Of a stretch of 64,000 bases of DNA, positions 1 to 9,900 are shown piece after piece. Both the position numbers and the translations under genes were made by a program. The notes beneath the pieces are model-generated. The model had not been told where the DNA came from. It searched no databases and saw only the letters and a list, made by a program, of their open reading frames with translations. The DNA is taken from assembly GCF_000429985.1 (NCBI RefSeq), contig NZ_AUCX01000006.1, forward strand, positions 124,001 through 188,000, given 5' to 3'. How positions within the stretch are numbered: position 1 is the stretch's first letter; every line of letters starts with the position of its first letter. The DNA comes from Maridesulfovibrio bastinii DSM 16055 (GTDB lineage: Bacteria; Desulfobacterota; Desulfovibrionia; Desulfovibrionales; Desulfovibrionaceae).

Positions 1-314
1 ATGCAGTCGTAAGAAACAACAAACTGTACCGGTTTGCGGCCATTGTCGGTTGCACGCTGAATTTCCTGTGATTTCATATCACGGGACATCATTGCAATGT
101 CAGTAGTTCCATCGATGAGGGCTTTAGCTCCGTTACTGGAACCGCCACCTGAAATTGAAATAGAAACACCGGGATTTGCTTTCATGAAAGCTTCTGCGCA
201 TTTCTGCATGAGAGGCAGAACAGTAGTGGAACCTTTAACCTGAAGTGAACCTGCAAAAGCAGATCCTGCAAAAGACAGAGTAAGTACTGCCAACAGGGCA
301 ATAATTTTTTTCAT
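1..314 (-). CDS. pstS: Phosphate ABC transporter substrate-binding protein PstS, N-terminal part
   Basis: The reverse strand opens at 314 with MKKIIALLAVLTLSFAGSAFA, a Sec signal peptide with an A-x-A cleavage site. It continues as LQVKGSTTVLPLMQKC, then a Gly/Ser-rich SISGGGSSNG stretch, DGTTDIAMMSRDMK and QFVVSYDC. These are the conserved phosphate-binding and fold motifs of PstS-type periplasmic proteins. A strong GGAGG Shine-Dalgarno lies 6-10 bases before the ATG. The gene runs off the left edge, so only about 104 residues are visible, and any pstCAB partners would lie outside. The family delivers phosphate to the Pst importer and is normally Pho-controlled. I see no Pho box I would defend. 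Confidence 0.9.
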   Translation of the reverse strand, partial: MKKIIALLAVLTLSFAGSAFAGSLQVKGSTTVLPLMQKCAEAFMKANPGVSISISGGGSSNGAKALIDGTTDIAMMSRDMKSQEIQRATDNGRKPVQFVVSYDC

Positions 315-531
315 TAGATCCTCCAAAATGAATTTGTCATTTAGACGCGTTTACCGTGTCCGTTAATTACCGATACGAGAGGTCTAAACGAAAACAGTTA
401 CAAACCTGTTACGGCAATGACAAAGGTCGGTGACACTGCATTTTTTTATTTTTTTCCCCTTGCGAATCTTTAGGCATGAGCTTTGCTTAATGCTTTCTCA
501 AAGGTCAAAAAACTACAGCGGAGTGATCACA

Positions 532-1881
532 ATGAAAGCTGAATATATTATTCTCGGAGCAGGTCCCACGGGGCTTGGAGCATTGCACAGGCTTAAAGAA
601 CGGGGAGAGGATTCCGTTATCCTTCTGGAAAAAAATTCCTATCCCGGCGGGCTGGCTTCAAGCTTTACGGACGAAAAAGGATTTATCTGGGATATCGGCG
701 GGCATGTCGTTTTTTCCCATTATGAATATTATGACAGGCTCCTTGATTCACTTTTGTGTGACAATTTCCTTGAACACCAGCGGGAATCTTTTGTCAGAGC
801 GGCTGCGACATGGGTTCCCTACCCTTTTCAAAACAACATTCGTCACCTTCCGCCTGAGGTAAGATGGGATTGTGTGAAAGCACTTTTACCGGGAATGAGG
901 TCTGAAAAAGCTCCAGCCAACTTTAAAGAATGGATTCTTAAAATATTCGGAGAAGGAATCGCCCGCTATTTCATGCTCCCTTATAACTTCAAGGTCTGGG
1001 CAACTCATCCCGAGGATATGGATTTCTCATGGATAGGTGAAAGAATAAGCATTGTTGACCTCCGCAGTGTCCTTAAAAATATTTTGCTTGAACGCGATCA
1101 GGTTTCATGGGGCCCCAATAATACTTTTAAATTCCCGTTGAAGGGTGGAACAGGTGAAATATACCGCAAACTTGCAGCTAGGTACGAAGATAATATCATC
1201 TACAATACCAAGGCAGTCCGCATTGATACCGCGCAGAAAATCATCACCGATCATCTCGGAAACAGTTTCAGCTACAACAATCTGTTAAGCACTCTTCCAC
1301 TTGATCTGCTGGTTACAAAACTCATACCTGATTCAAAAACCAGCCTGATTAATGCTGCTGCTAAACTTAAACACAACAGTGTTTTTGTCGGCGGTATCGG
1401 TTTATCAGAATCCAGACCTGATTCCAGATGCTGGATGTATTTCCCTGAAAGGGACTGTCCTTTTTACAGAATGACAAATTTCCACAACTACTCCCCCAAT
1501 AACACACCTGTGCCGGGTTCAGGCAGGGCTCTTATGTGTGAAGTCTCCCATTCAAATCAAAAACCTGAAAAACTCGATTCCATGCTTGCGGAAATAGAAC
1601 AGGGGCTGGTCAACACCGGACTCATCGGCACAGCTGAGCGTAATAAAATTATTTCCAGATGGTCCATAAACGTTGATTATGGTTATCCTGTTCCTTGCTT
1701 AGAAAGAAACGAAGCGTTAAAACTACTTCAGCCGGAACTTGAAAAACTCGATATTTACTCCCGCGGTCGTTTCGGAGGATGGAAATATGAAGTCTCAAAT
1801 ATGGATCACTCGGTAATGCAGGGAGTTGAATGGGCTGATAGAATGGTTTCCGGCCAACCTGAAACCACTTACAGGATTTAA
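532..1881 (+). CDS. FAD-dependent NAD(P)-binding oxidoreductase, amine-oxidase / protoporphyrinogen-oxidase-like
   Basis: A 449-residue protein. The reading frame is open from 430, but I choose the ATG at 532 because GGAG lies about 8 bases upstream and the FAD-binding Rossmann motif (ILGAGPTGLGALHRL) starts within ten residues of it. The YPGGLASSF segment is the second dinucleotide-contacting motif of this superfamily. The C-terminal GRFGGWKYEVSNMDHSVMQG segment is typical of proteins annotated as UDP-galactopyranose-mutase-like or protoporphyrinogen oxidase-like and often found near polysaccharide genes. The exact substrate cannot be read from sequence. The next gene starts 6 bases after the stop, so the two are probably cotranscribed. 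Confidence 0.8.
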   Translation: MKAEYIILGAGPTGLGALHRLKERGEDSVILLEKNSYPGGLASSFTDEKGFIWDIGGHVVFSHYEYYDRLLDSLLCDNFLEHQRESFVRAAATWVPYPFQNNIRHLPPEVRWDCVKALLPGMRSEKAPANFKEWILKIFGEGIARYFMLPYNFKVWATHPEDMDFSWIGERISIVDLRSVLKNILLERDQVSWGPNNTFKFPLKGGTGEIYRKLAARYEDNIIYNTKAVRIDTAQKIITDHLGNSFSYNNLLSTLPLDLLVTKLIPDSKTSLINAAAKLKHNSVFVGGIGLSESRPDSRCWMYFPERDCPFYRMTNFHNYSPNNTPVPGSGRALMCEVSHSNQKPEKLDSMLAEIEQGLVNTGLIGTAERNKIISRWSINVDYGYPVPCLERNEALKLLQPELEKLDIYSRGRFGGWKYEVSNMDHSVMQGVEWADRMVSGQPETTYRI

Positions 1882-1887
1882 ACTAAT

Positions 1888-2964
1888 ATGAAATTCGATA
1901 AAATAATTTTTGAGAACAGACGTGAAAAACTGCGCGCCCTGATGAAACAATACAAAATCCCTGCTTTGCTGATAAACTCTTCAGCAAACAGATTTTATTT
2001 AAGTGGTTTTGAACTGCACGATCCCCAGTGCAACGAAACCGCAGGGTGGATTATTGTAACTGAATCAGGGGATGACTATCTGCTTACTGATCCGCGCTAT
2101 GACGATGCAGCCAAAAGAGTCTGGGATAATGATAAAATATTCATTTATTCCGGGCGTAAATTTGAAGCTCTGAAAAAATTTTTCCATTACAATAAAATCA
2201 CATCTCTGTTCATTGACTACAATGATGTTTCTGTTTTTGAGCATGAAAAATTAAAAGAGCTTTGTGAACTTAAATCGGCTCCGGCTCTGGTTGAACAATT
2301 GCGTATGGTTAAAGATGCTTCTGAAATAGAATGCATGAAAAAAGCCTGCGCCCTTAACCATAAAGTTTACGAGCAGATTCAACCATCGCTTATTCCCGGT
2401 AAAACCGAACTGGAGATTTCTTGGGAAATAGAGCAGCTCTTCCGCAATGGCGGAGCCAGTGAGCTGGCGTTTACCACTATCGTAGGGATAGATCAGAACG
2501 CCGCTCTCCCCCACGCGATTCCCGGTGAAACGACTTTAAAAGAAGGTTCTCATGTTTTAATCGACATGGGCTGCCGTGTTGATGATTACTGCTCCGACCA
2601 GACCAGAACCTTCTGGGTGGGTGACAAACCTTCAGACAGATTTCTTGAAGTCCGCCAGCAGGTTATGGATGCACAAACAGCAGCCATCAAGACCCTAAGG
2701 CCGGGACTGCCTATTTCTCAGGCCTACCGCACTGCTTATACCCATTTTGAAAAATTGGGTGTGGAAAAATATTTCACTCACTCTTTAGGCCACGGTATCG
2801 GTCTTGAAACGCATGAATCACCAAGCGTAAGCCCCTCTGCCAGAGGAGAGTTGAAACCGGGAATGGTTGTCACCATGGAACCCGGATTGTACTATTCAGA
2901 CTGGGGTGGAGTCCGCTGGGAGTACATGGCTCTGATAACTGAAGACGGCTACGAAATTCTTTAA
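1888..2964 (+). CDS. M24 family metallopeptidase, Xaa-Pro aminopeptidase/dipeptidase type
   Basis: A 358-residue protein with an N-terminal creatinase-like domain (about 1-130) and a C-terminal pita-bread catalytic domain. All five expected metal ligands are present: D226 (IDMG), D237 (SDQTRT), H302 (LGHGIGLETHE), E331 (TMEPGLYY) and E345 (VRWEYM). It should therefore be an active dinuclear-metal peptidase that removes the residue before proline from peptides in the cytoplasm. It starts 6 bases after the upstream oxidoreductase and is followed by a terminator hairpin, so it closes a two-gene operon. Whether it acts as an aminopeptidase (PepP) or a dipeptidase (PepQ) cannot be decided from sequence. 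Confidence 0.9.
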   Translation: MKFDKIIFENRREKLRALMKQYKIPALLINSSANRFYLSGFELHDPQCNETAGWIIVTESGDDYLLTDPRYDDAAKRVWDNDKIFIYSGRKFEALKKFFHYNKITSLFIDYNDVSVFEHEKLKELCELKSAPALVEQLRMVKDASEIECMKKACALNHKVYEQIQPSLIPGKTELEISWEIEQLFRNGGASELAFTTIVGIDQNAALPHAIPGETTLKEGSHVLIDMGCRVDDYCSDQTRTFWVGDKPSDRFLEVRQQVMDAQTAAIKTLRPGLPISQAYRTAYTHFEKLGVEKYFTHSLGHGIGLETHESPSVSPSARGELKPGMVVTMEPGLYYSDWGGVRWEYMALITEDGYEIL

Positions 2965-2982
2965 ATTTTATACTATTTATTT

Positions 2983-3024
2983 TCAGGCCCCGGATATTAT
3001 CTAAATTCGGGGCCTGACTTTTAC
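2983..3024 (+). terminator. Rho-independent terminator after the M24 peptidase
   Basis: TCAGGCCCCG at 2983-2992 pairs perfectly with CGGGGCCTGA at 3008-3017 and is followed by a short T-rich tail. Confidence 0.85.
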
Positions 3025-3103
3025 TTTGAAATAGATTTTTCCTTCTTGACCCTGATCAGGAGTTCCGGCAATAGAACTTTTTCCACTTCAACCCAAAGAA
3101 ATT

Positions 3104-3382
3104 ATGCCCCGCAAACGCAGAAAACCAAGACCAAAGCCGCTTCTACCTGCTCCCAAGAATTCAGACAGACTTTATATACAGGTAAAGCCGTCAGATATAG
3201 CTATGTTCAGATTCATGCTTGAAGCTGTAGACAATATAGCCATATTTACCGTGGCAGATAAAATACGCGGTATCCTGCTGTTAAGATACAGCAGACATCA
3301 GCAGCGGGAACTGCTTGAATTTTTAGATTCCCTGAAAGACTGTGTGAATCTGACAATCCTTCCTTTTAAAGTTTCCTCTTAA
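3104..3382 (+). CDS. Small basic protein, DUF4911-like
   Basis: A 92-residue protein with a very basic proline-rich N-terminus (PRKRRKPRPKPLLP), then a compact alpha/beta domain containing YIQVKPSDIAMFRFMLEAVD and a GILLLRYSRHQ strand. The pattern resembles the short DUF4911 proteins of Desulfovibrio relatives, which have no known function. The ribosome-binding site is weak (AAAGAAATT). It lies alone between a terminator and a TetR gene. The assignment to DUF4911 is from memory of the family and needs a profile search. Confidence 0.6.
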   Translation: MPRKRRKPRPKPLLPAPKNSDRLYIQVKPSDIAMFRFMLEAVDNIAIFTVADKIRGILLLRYSRHQQRELLEFLDSLKDCVNLTILPFKVSS

Positions 3383-3433
3383 AATTATCTTAAGATCAGT
3401 ACCTGTTTTGAATTTGCTGCCTATACAATATAA

Positions 3434-3499
3434 ATATGAATTCATATTCATATATTTTAAAAATCTTGCACTTTATTTAATGTGAATATAAATTCATAT
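3434..3499 (+). promoter_or_regulatory. Twin 20-bp operators and promoter of the TetR gene
   Basis: Two inverted repeats share one design. The first is ATATGAAT-N4-ATTCATAT at 3434-3453 (perfect). The second is ATGTGAAT-N4-ATTCATAT at 3480-3499 (one mismatch). Their centres are 46 bp apart. A TTGCAC (3466-3471) / TATAAA (3487-3492) promoter with a 15-bp spacer lies between and inside them, so the downstream operator covers the -10 box. This fits autorepression by the TetR protein that begins at 3501. Confidence 0.7.
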
Positions 3500-3500
3500 T

Positions 3501-4115
3501 ATGAGTGGAACAAATACACGAGAACCGGTGCAGAAAAGAAGCAGGCAGAAAAAAAGAGCTCTAATTGTCTGCGGTATGAAAATTTTTGCGCATAAAAGCT
3601 ATGACCAATGCACCATTGCAGAAATCTGCACTGAAGCGGATGTGGCTGTTGGAACATTCTACTGCTACTTCAAAGACAAAAAGGAGCTTCTTAAGGAAGT
3701 TGTCGCCTTATATGGAAACAGGATTATAAGCAGTGTTTATGGCGGATTCTCAGAAAAAAAATCACACCAGAAAGGAAGTGAGACAATAGAGGAGCTGATT
3801 CAGGCCAGCATTGATGCCCACAGTTTATCACCCGGACTTCACAAGGAAATAGGAGCATTGGTAAACCGCTTCGAATTCATCAAAAAACATGAATTAGAGC
3901 TAGAAAAAACCGTTACCGAGAAGACCTTAGCTATCCTAAAAAACAGCAATGAAGATATCAGAATAGTCAATCTGGAACCAGCTGCGGATGTAATCTGCTC
4001 GGCAATTGAAAAAACCGTTCACAAATGCCTCATTGATAATAATGGCAAAAAATTAAATGAGAAATGCGAGGCATTAAAAGAAATGATCAGCAGATATCTA
4101 TTTAAAGACGCTTAA
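3501..4115 (+). CDS. TetR/AcrR family transcriptional regulator
   Basis: A 204-residue protein with an N-terminal TetR DNA-binding domain at about 17-62. It includes the helix-turn-helix TIAEICTEADVAVGTFYCYF and the following FKDKKELL, a typical TetR signature. The C-terminal half is a helical ligand domain of unknown specificity. No Shine-Dalgarno is visible before the ATG, and the predicted -10 box ends only 8 bases upstream, so the mRNA may be leaderless. Moving the start downstream would cut into the DNA-binding domain. Twin palindromes directly upstream suggest autoregulation. The gene is convergent with murI and overlaps its end by 4 bases. No target gene is adjacent. Confidence 0.88.
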   Translation: MSGTNTREPVQKRSRQKKRALIVCGMKIFAHKSYDQCTIAEICTEADVAVGTFYCYFKDKKELLKEVVALYGNRIISSVYGGFSEKKSHQKGSETIEELIQASIDAHSLSPGLHKEIGALVNRFEFIKKHELELEKTVTEKTLAILKNSNEDIRIVNLEPAADVICSAIEKTVHKCLIDNNGKKLNEKCEALKEMISRYLFKDA

Positions 4116-4942
4116 AGATCAACAATCTCTACCTGTTCCCGAAGCACTTCTTCGCCAAGAAATGCGCTGCCGACTTTTGCAAACCGTTCAGCGCAATCAG
4201 TAGCCATAAAAGCATACTCACCCTTATGCCCTTTAGAATGAAACATATCCCTGTCGGCAAGCATCTGCTTTACTTCCAGAGCAGTGGTTCCTGCAGAATC
4301 AACAAGCTGAACACCGGGACCGGCCGCAGCAGCTATAGCAGTTTTAAGAACCGGAAAGTGAGTGCAACCGAGAACAAGCGAATCAGGTTTTTCATTCCCA
4401 AATGAAGCAAAAAGCGGATTTAAATATTTTCTGGCTACAGCTTCGGCAATTTCCCCACTACCCCACCCTTCCTCAGCAAGGGCGACAAAAAGCTGGCAGG
4501 GAGCTGAAATAACATGGGCATCAGGCCTGATGCTTTTAATTGCTTTTTCATATGCCCCGCCGTTAACGGTGCTTTCAGTTGCAATCACGGCAATATTGCC
4601 ACTTTCAGTAGCTTTGCATGCAGCTCTGGCACCGGGGCGGACAACGCCTATAACGTCAAGTTGACGATAATAGTCTTTTAATGGTTCGATGGATACAGCA
4701 GAAGCCGTATTGCAGGCGACAACCAGCATTTTTATACCGCGTTTTACCAAAGCTCCGGCGGCCTGAACCGCATATCTGGAAACAGATTCAGCACTTTTGG
4801 TCCCGTATGGAACCCGTGCGGTATCACCAAGATATAAAAAATCTTCTTCAGGAAGCAGATTGCGCAGTGCAGCCAGAACCGTAAGACCACCGACACCTGA
4901 ATCAAAAACACCGATAGGCAGATCACTAATTGTCTTATTCAA
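4112..4942 (-). CDS. murI: Glutamate racemase MurI
   Basis: A 276-residue protein that interconverts L- and D-glutamate for peptidoglycan. It shows the family signature: IGVFDSGVGGLTVL (D14, S15), YLGDTARVPYG, the first catalytic cysteine C77 in VVACNTASA, and the second in SLVLGCTHFPVL. Length is normal for MurI. It sits alone on the reverse strand, and its last 4 bases overlap the end of the convergent tetR gene. Confidence 0.96.
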   Translation of the reverse strand: MNKTISDLPIGVFDSGVGGLTVLAALRNLLPEEDFLYLGDTARVPYGTKSAESVSRYAVQAAGALVKRGIKMLVVACNTASAVSIEPLKDYYRQLDVIGVVRPGARAACKATESGNIAVIATESTVNGGAYEKAIKSIRPDAHVISAPCQLFVALAEEGWGSGEIAEAVARKYLNPLFASFGNEKPDSLVLGCTHFPVLKTAIAAAAGPGVQLVDSAGTTALEVKQMLADRDMFHSKGHKGEYAFMATDCAERFAKVGSAFLGEEVLREQVEIVDL

Positions 4943-5154
4943 ACCAGAATCCTTTTAACTGAATCAATAACTGAGATTGCCAGTGGATACACCCCTTAAA
5001 CTGACTCTACAATACTGATAACCTTATTAATTTTATTTAAAATAAAAAAATGAAACATAATCTTAACATTCAATAAGAGGAAATGTAATAATCAGTAAAA
5101 AAATAATTATTAAATTTAATCTATTAGCGATCGTAAGAATCTTCAGGAGAAAAT

Positions 5155-5940
5155 ATGAAAAGTTTTGCATGCTACAATATGAAAGGCGGTGTGGGTAAAA
5201 CAACTTCAGCTGTAAACTTTTCCTATCTCGCTGCGCAATCGGGAAATAAGACACTTATATGGGATCTTGACCCTCAGGGAGCTGCAACATTTCATCTTGG
5301 AAATCCTGCTTTTGAAGACATCAAGGTTAAAAAAATTATTAAAGACCGCAAAAAACTTCAAGCCTGCATTCGCCCCACTCCTTATAAAAATCTAGATATC
5401 ATCCCCGCAGGATTTGAATTTCGTCACCTCGATCTTATTATGGAAGACAGTAAAAAGTCGGCCAAAAAATTGATACGCCTCGTGGAATCAATGGCTGATA
5501 TATATGATTATTTTTTCTTTGATTGTCCACCAAGCATCTCAGCTTTATCCGATGCCGTGTTCATGTCCGTCAAAAATATCATCATGCCGATGGTTCCAGC
5601 AGAACTCTCCAGACAGACATTTTTAAAAATCCAGTCCTACCTCAAAGAAATCACCGGTGAAGAAACCAGACTCATACCATTTTTTAATATGTATGACCGC
5701 CGAAAATCAGTGCATCATGCAGTCATGCTGAAATGCCGTAAGGAATTTCCGGGCATCATTTGTGAAAATCAGATTCCTGCAAGAGCTGCAATTGAAAGAA
5801 TGGGACTGGAAAAAGCTCCGGTTTTCACCTTTGAACCTAAATCAGAAGCAGCTTTATACTTTAATGTTCTCTGGAAAGAAATAAACCGCAAAGCTTTAAT
5901 AGATAATGTTAAAGTACTTGATGAGAGCAAACATTCCTGA
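5155..5940 (+). CDS. Orphan ParA/MinD-family ATPase
   Basis: A 261-residue protein with the deviant Walker A motif KGGVGKTT at residues 10-17, the DLDPQGAAT motif (A') and FFFDCPPSISAL (Walker B). This is a ParA-type ATPase that should dimerise on nucleotide and bind DNA or membrane. Ribosome-binding site CAGGAG is well placed. There is no parB-like gene or visible parS on either side, so it is not an obvious chromosome-segregation pair. It may position another cargo or partition an integrated element. The flanking intergenic DNA (4943-5154 and 5941-6214) is AT-rich, and I see no other gene in it. Confidence 0.85.
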   Translation: MKSFACYNMKGGVGKTTSAVNFSYLAAQSGNKTLIWDLDPQGAATFHLGNPAFEDIKVKKIIKDRKKLQACIRPTPYKNLDIIPAGFEFRHLDLIMEDSKKSAKKLIRLVESMADIYDYFFFDCPPSISALSDAVFMSVKNIIMPMVPAELSRQTFLKIQSYLKEITGEETRLIPFFNMYDRRKSVHHAVMLKCRKEFPGIICENQIPARAAIERMGLEKAPVFTFEPKSEAALYFNVLWKEINRKALIDNVKVLDESKHS

Positions 5941-6214
5941 CAGATTATAGCTGAACGATATTGTAAACTGATTTTGCAATGGAAAATCTTGTCACTCTGG
6001 ATAACAAATTGGTTTTATTTTATAAAATCAGGAAATATTCAGCACTGGGCAGGATTTAATCTTTCAGGATGCGCAAAGCGGAAGCCCCTGATCTGATAAA
6101 ATTAATCATATATAGAAAATTACTGAATTACGGTCTCCCATTAACTTGATTTTCATGGTAGAATGGCATTCATCAATATAGTTTTTAAGATTTTAATAAA
6201 CGGGACCTGATAAA

Positions 6215-6994
6215 ATGATAAAAAAATTAATTTCCGTAGCAGTCATTTTCAGCATCACACTATCCCTTGCTTCATGTTTCCCTGAAGAACAGAAATCTCA
6301 AAAAAATCTATTGATCTACTGCGGAATAACAATGATCAGACCTATGGCTGAAATTGCTAAAATTTTTGAAAAAAAGCATGATTGCAAGGTTGTCATCACC
6401 AAAGGCGGGTCCGGTAATCTTCTCAAATCAATAAAGACAAATATGGTAGGCGATCTCTACCTGCCGGGCTCGGAAACTTATATCAAAGAAGCAGTATCAT
6501 CAGGTCTCGTTGCTGAGACAGCTCCTGTAGGATTCAATAAAGCTGCTATGATGACCCTGAAAGGCAACCCCTTGAATATCCCGGAGGATCTGTCCTCCCT
6601 TGCCAACAGTTCATATTATGTTGTTATTGGAAATCCTAAAAGCGGCAGTATAGGCAGAGAAACCAAAAATATTCTCAAAAAATATGGTAACTTTGATCAG
6701 GTAATTAAAAACGCAAGACAGATGACAACAGATTCCAAGGACCTTATCCGGGTTATCAAGGATAAGGAGGCTGATCTGGTCATCAACTGGTTTGCAACTT
6801 CAACATGGCCTGAAAACAAAGATTTCGTCGAGGTTCTGCCCATTGACGAAAAGTATGCAGCCAAAAAAAAGCTGGTTCTCGGAGTTCTCACGGTCTCCAA
6901 ACACCACGATCTGGCAAAAGAATTTCTTGATTTTGCAGCTTCCGATGCAGGGCGTAAAATTTTCAACAAATTCGGTCTGTACGAGATAAGGTAG
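6215..6994 (+). CDS. Periplasmic solute-binding lipoprotein (ModA/SBP_bac_11-like)
   Basis: A 259-residue protein with a lipoprotein signal peptide ending in the lipobox LASC (lipidated C21). It is followed by a type II periplasmic binding fold with the segments LLIYCGITMIRPMAEIAK, VVITKGGSGNLLKSI, GDLYLPGSETYI and FAASDAGRKIF. These resemble the molybdate/tungstate/sulfate-type oxyanion binding proteins. No permease or ATPase gene follows. Instead the hybrid histidine kinase starts 6 bases after the stop. I infer that this protein is a membrane-anchored ligand sensor for that kinase rather than an import component. Confidence 0.8.
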   Translation: MIKKLISVAVIFSITLSLASCFPEEQKSQKNLLIYCGITMIRPMAEIAKIFEKKHDCKVVITKGGSGNLLKSIKTNMVGDLYLPGSETYIKEAVSSGLVAETAPVGFNKAAMMTLKGNPLNIPEDLSSLANSSYYVVIGNPKSGSIGRETKNILKKYGNFDQVIKNARQMTTDSKDLIRVIKDKEADLVINWFATSTWPENKDFVEVLPIDEKYAAKKKLVLGVLTVSKHHDLAKEFLDFAASDAGRKIFNKFGLYEIR

Positions 6995-6999
6995 AAAGA

Positions 7000-9900
7000 A
7001 TGAATTTCGTCGGAGGCTTACTTTCTGAGCAGATAACCAGAAAGATTATTTATCTGACCCTTTCCCTGACTCTGGCTATCCTGATCATGGGGGGGCTTGA
7101 GCATCTCTCACTCAAAATTGATAACAACTTCAGACATAATCTGGAAAATCAGATTTCCCGTTACGATCTCGGACGGTCAATAATCAATAATCTGCTGCAT
7201 ATCGAATTAACTCTTCAGACAATGTATAACGCTGACGATCTGAGGACGCTGGATATATTCACCCACAAAACGGAAATCAATGTAAACAACATTGAAAGAA
7301 TAATAAAAGTCTTAAGGGATGGTGGCGTTTATTCTCAGGAACTTAAGGCAAATTTTTACGACATCGACTCTTTTAAAAGAAACATCAGCTATCAACCTGA
7401 CGCCAATAACGGATATGACCTTGAAGTTCTCAATCTGACTCCCAAAATAATTGAGATAAAGGACATAATAAAAAGCATATACAGAAACAAAAGAATATCC
7501 ATCAGGAAGGACCGCACCACTTCTGCTGCGGCTGAAAAATCTAAAATGATGATGATGGAAATTGATTCACTGCTGCGCAGATCGACGGAAAGTGCCAATA
7601 AAATATTTTATGAAGCACATGAAAATATAGAAAAAATAAAATTAGACAGAAAGAAAGCCCTACAGCAGCTAACGTTATGGCATCATGTCTCGATAACTAT
7701 TTTAAGTCTGACCTGCTTCATACTTTTTCTGCGTATCATGTACCGGATCAGAGCTATCCTTGATGAACGCAGAAACCGGCATGTCAAACTTGAAGAGGCC
7801 CATAGAAGCATCAAGACCATTCTCGACTCCATTCCTGTAGGAGTCGTGCTTATGGAATCTGACCGAACCATGCGCATGATCAATAAAGCCGGTCTGGATA
7901 TGCTGGGAGCAGAAAGCATAGATGACATTCATATTGAGCGCTGTTCTGATCTTTTCAGACTGGCACCGGGAAGTAATTGTCCCATAAGTGAAAAAAAACT
8001 TTTAAACCATAATATGGAATTAAAACTCCGTACCCTGAACGGAAAAGAAATTCCCATCATCAAAAATGCCCTGCCGATTCTTCTGGATGGACGCAAAGTC
8101 ATTCTCGAAGCCTTTATGGATATCAGCGAAAAAAATAAAGCTGAGCAGAAAGTCAGGGAATCAGAAAAATTCATTCAGGCTCTGTTTGCCTCTGTTCCCA
8201 CCGGCATAATTGTTATTGATGCGGAAACGCACACCATAACCGATATCAACAAATCAGCGGTTGATCTCATCGGAGCTCCGCGTGAAGAGCTGATCAATAA
8301 AACCTGTCATAATTTCATCTGCCCGGAGCAGGTCGGCAACTGCCCTATTATAGACCTTGATATGGAAGTTGATAACTCCGAAAGAGTTCTCATCACCAGA
8401 ACCGGAGAAGTAATTCCTGTTTTAAAAAGTGCCGTTAAAACAAATCTTAACGGCAAAACACTTCTTATCGAAAGCTTTACGGACATATCAAGGCAGAAAG
8501 ATATTGAACGCAGACTGGAAGAAGCCAGAAAAACGGCTGATCAGGCCAACAAAGCCAAAGGTATTTTTCTGGCAAATATGAGCCACGAAATAAGAACTCC
8601 AATGAATGGAGTCATTGGCCTCTCACATCTGCTTATCAAGACCGATCTCAATACAAAACAGAAAGAATTTGCCTCAAGAATCCTTTCATCTGCCAACTCC
8701 CTGTTAAGACTGCTGAACGATATCCTTGATTTTTCTAAAATTGAGGCCGGACGGCTTGATCTGGAAAAAACTGTTTTTGAGACTGAAAGCGTTATACTTG
8801 ATGCTTTTGAATTCATTGCCGTGGAGTCTGAGAGAAAAGGAATTGAACGCATTATCAACATATCCCCCAGCGTTCCCGAAAAAATTTCAGGAGATCCTTT
8901 AAGGTTACGGCAGGTTCTCACCAATCTTGCCGGCAACGCTCTAAAATTCACCGAACAGGGTGAAATAACTATTTCATGCGACCTTAAATGGACAGATAAA
9001 AAAGCAGTTATACTGGAATTCGTGGTTGCTGATACCGGAATAGGAATTCCCAAAGATAAAATCGGCAACCTCTTTGATTCATTCTCACAGGCCGATAACT
9101 CCATAACCCGCCAATACGGGGGAACCGGGCTGGGACTTACCATAAGCAAAAATCTAATTGAGCTTATGGGAGGTTCCATAAATATCTCCAGCACTCAAGG
9201 AGAAGGCACCAGCTTCATTTTTACTGTAAAGATGGGTTATCTGCCTGAAGATGACCTTGAAAATACTCAAGATTCAGAGATACCTGAATTACCAGTACTT
9301 GTGGCCCATGAGAATAAAAAAGTAAGAAGATATACCGGTGAGCTGCTTAGAAAATTCCAACTTGAATATGAAGAAATTGAGGATATAAAAAATATTCCGC
9401 AACTAGTCGGCAGAAAAAAATACTCTGCCGTTATCATAGACCTTATCTATAAAAAGAATGGCATAAATGGTCTGGGGATTATAGCTGAAACCCGTGACAG
9501 CAATCCTGACGGATGTCCTGAGTTTATAATTACCGGATCAAGTCCTGATATACGGGTCCACGAAGCTGACCTTGCTGCATCAGGAGTCAGGGCCATACTC
9601 ACCAGACCGTTTGGAAAAGAAACCCTTGGCAAGGCATTGAATTCGATTCTCGGATACCCGGACAGTTATGTTTTTAAAGAAACAGAAGAACCTGAAGAAG
9701 AGCAGAAACAATTTATCAGGGCTGATGTTCTTGTTGTCGAAGATAACAATATAAACTGGAGTATAACCAAAGAAGTCCTTTCAGGATTCGGCATTGATTC
9801 AGAATGGGCTCAGAACGGAAAAGTTGCTCTGAAAATGATTGAGCAAAAAGATTATGACCTGATCCTGATGGATGTTCAAATGCCGGTTATGGATGGATAT

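Noticed and set aside
430-531. Longer N-terminus for the FAD oxidoreductase
   Set aside because: The extra residues precede the Rossmann motif without similarity to it, and the ATG at 532 has the ribosome-binding site.
8541-9194. 217-codon antisense open frame in the hybrid histidine kinase
   Set aside because: It is opposite the well-conserved HisKA-HATPase domains, has no ribosome-binding site and no recognisable product.
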